Virus record (IMG/VR): IMGVR_UViG_3300023174_000046
Coordinates: 153,414 to 217,413 of that record
DNA from: a virus
Length of the DNA: 64,000 nucleotides
Direction: 5' to 3' (one strand)
Positions 63,209 through 64,000 of the stretch are shown piece after piece (positions within the stretch are counted from its first letter, which is position 1; every line of letters begins with the position of its first letter). The notes below the pieces were generated by a model. It worked only from the letters and a program-made list of their open reading frames with translations. It did no database searches and was not told the origin of the DNA. Position numbers and translations under genes: made by a program.

Positions 63209-63469
63209 AGCTTCTGTAACTCCTTCATTTTGGAGGTTTGCTAAATGGTTGATCTCCCCTACCATACTGTAACTACTTGATACTACAATTGTATTTGTAG
63301 TTTGTTGATTCACAACAATCCAACCACCCTTCATACTCAACACCTTTACGCGTAAAGTAGCGGTCCAGAGCCCCCCTCTCCTCTCTTAATTTTCAAGATG
63401 GTTCCGCTTTCCCTAACTTATCCATATAGTATAAAGGAATTGCAGATTTGGTCAATATGTATTTTGTTG
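63209..63469 (+). other. Non-coding interval between composition domains
   Basis: No convincing plus-strand gene. Contains CTACAA/TTGTAG inverted repeats (near 63272-63300), the perfect palindrome TTTACGCGTAAA (63345-63356), and a pyrimidine-rich stretch (near 63370-63395). It separates C-normal genes on the left from C-depleted genes on the right. Confidence 0.4.
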
Positions 63470-63497
63470 TTGTGTTGAAGCAAACTTCCCATATAAT
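63470..63497 (+). promoter_or_regulatory. Sigma70-like leaderless promoter
   Basis: TTGTGT, 16-nt spacer, TATAAT ending 6 nt before the ATG at 63504; the -35 is weak. Confidence 0.5.
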
Positions 63498-63503
63498 ATA
63501 AGA

Positions 63504-63674
63504 ATGAAAATTAATAAAAATGAATTGAAGGTGGGTTACATATTTGAAGGTGGTGAGGGTAGTGATGAAATTGTAGTGCATATTGATAAAGATGATGGGA
63601 TGGTTTATTGTAGGCATTTAGAGGAAGATGGTAACAGATATAAAATTGAAAGGGATGGTAGTATTAAAGTTTGA
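63504..63674 (+). CDS. 56-residue hypothetical protein, C-depleted
   Basis: MKINKNELKVGYIFEGGEGS, later VHIDKDDGMVYCRHLEEDG. Shares the MKIN-x-x-E-L start with the next gene. Cytosine is almost absent from the coding strand. Not recognised. Confidence 0.55.
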   Translation: MKINKNELKVGYIFEGGEGSDEIVVHIDKDDGMVYCRHLEEDGNRYKIERDGSIKV

Positions 63675-63676
63675 GG

Positions 63677-63705
63677 TTGACAAAATATTAAATTACAGAT
63701 ATAAT
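63677..63705 (+). promoter_or_regulatory. Sigma70-like leaderless promoter
   Basis: TTGACA, 17-nt spacer, TATAAT ending 6 nt before the ATG at 63712. Confidence 0.75.
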
Positions 63706-63711
63706 ATAAAA

Positions 63712-64000
63712 ATGAAAATTAATAATAGAGAATTGAATAAGAAAGTTAGGGAATTGTTTGTTAAGAAATTGAATATGGAAGGTTATGATGGTAGTGTTAA
63801 AGTTAAATGTAATTGTGAGAGGTATAATAATGAATTGTGTAATGGTTATAAGATTGTGTGGAAGAGTTATGGATGGTTTGGATATGAAAAGGTTTGGAGA
63901 TATATTGTAGAAGAAATTAATAAAATTGATAGTGGTTGGGTATTGTTAGAAAGTGCAAGTTGGAGGGGAGATGGTAATGTGTGGGGAATGAGTAAAGAAT
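63712..64000 (+). CDS. C-free hypothetical gene, 3' end outside window
   Basis: At least 96 codons, open at the right edge. MKINNRELNKKVRELFVKKL, then KVKCNCERYNNELCNGYKIV and Trp-rich strands (WKSYGWFGYEKVWRYIVEEI). The coding strand has no C from 63697 to 63955. Codons are consequently all NNT/NNA/NNG, and Pro, Thr, His and Gln are absent from the visible part. Ala appears only once. Function unknown. Confidence 0.6.
   Translation, partial: MKINNRELNKKVRELFVKKLNMEGYDGSVKVKCNCERYNNELCNGYKIVWKSYGWFGYEKVWRYIVEEINKIDSGWVLLESASWRGDGNVWGMSKE

Noticed and set aside
63059-63343. Minus-strand frame of 94 codons across the non-coding interval
   Set aside because: Half of it is antisense to the 62818 and 63095 genes and the C-terminal part looks like random antisense; the N-terminal part (63209-63334) is not impossible but has no promoter box.
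1-64000. Insertion sequences, integrase or attachment sites
   Set aside because: No transposase, integrase or flanking inverted/direct repeats were seen; the tRNA genes lack duplicated 3' ends nearby.

Overview
The window is part of a large AT-rich tailed phage genome with T4-like (myovirus) virion genes. The supporting genes are a gp20-type portal, a 150-residue gp4/gp50-type head-completion protein, a gp15-type tail-sheath stabiliser, a neck-like protein and very large fibre/adhesin genes. Genes are packed with 1-40 nt overlaps, coding switches strand often, and there are four tRNA genes. The host is probably a member of the PVC group (Verrucomicrobia or relatives). The phage carries a PEP-CTERM autotransporter-repeat protein, a pseudopilin with an H-X9-DG motif, and a FecR-domain protein, which together are typical of that group. 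The host call is inference.

Layout. 1-5.7 kb: a modification cassette (glycosyltransferase fragment, PIG-L deacetylase, PhyH-type dioxygenase, flavin-dependent halogenase, methyltransferase, short nucleotide-sugar dehydrogenase). 5.7-19.3 kb: virion genes, including a membrane coiled-coil gene that appears joined by -1 frameshifting to a Pro/Thr-rich tail, PD-(D/E)XK nuclease, portal, neck, head completion, sheath stabiliser, a seven-repeat RCC1-like propeller protein and a 1565-residue YadA-like fibre. 19.3-25 kb: small early-type genes, tRNA-Leu and an HNH endonuclease. 25-31.2 kb: an adhesin-like gene and the exported surface cassette. 31.2-37.4 kb: UV endonuclease, 5' nuclease, fucosyltransferase-like protein, RfbB and three tRNAs. 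37.4-44.2 kb: virion-cargo candidates sharing short N-terminal tags, and two adjacent theta-carbonic-anhydrase-like (LCIB) genes. 44.2-56.6 kb: dense small genes, two candidate small RNAs, a RadA-like ATPase and a cytidylyltransferase-like protein. 56.6-60.6 kb: minus-strand adhesins with a duplicated N-terminal anchor. 60.6-64 kb: two more tagged proteins and an edge region almost without cytosine.

Regulation is unusually readable. One promoter class is TTGACN-N16-TATAAT with the -10 box 6-7 nt before the start codon. The other is a T4-late-like box (NNTAAATA) usually 5-6 nt before the start codon. In both, the expected transcription start falls on or next to the start codon, so much of this phage's mRNA is predicted to be leaderless. 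The late-type box precedes mostly virion, adhesin and tagged genes; the sigma70-like class precedes mostly small early-type genes.

The most notable items are the tandem LCIB/theta-carbonic-anhydrase homologues, the set of about eight proteins with capsid-targeting-like N-termini, the two leaderless promoter classes, the A_AAA_AAG frameshift site, the PVC-type surface cassette, and the cytosine-depleted right edge.
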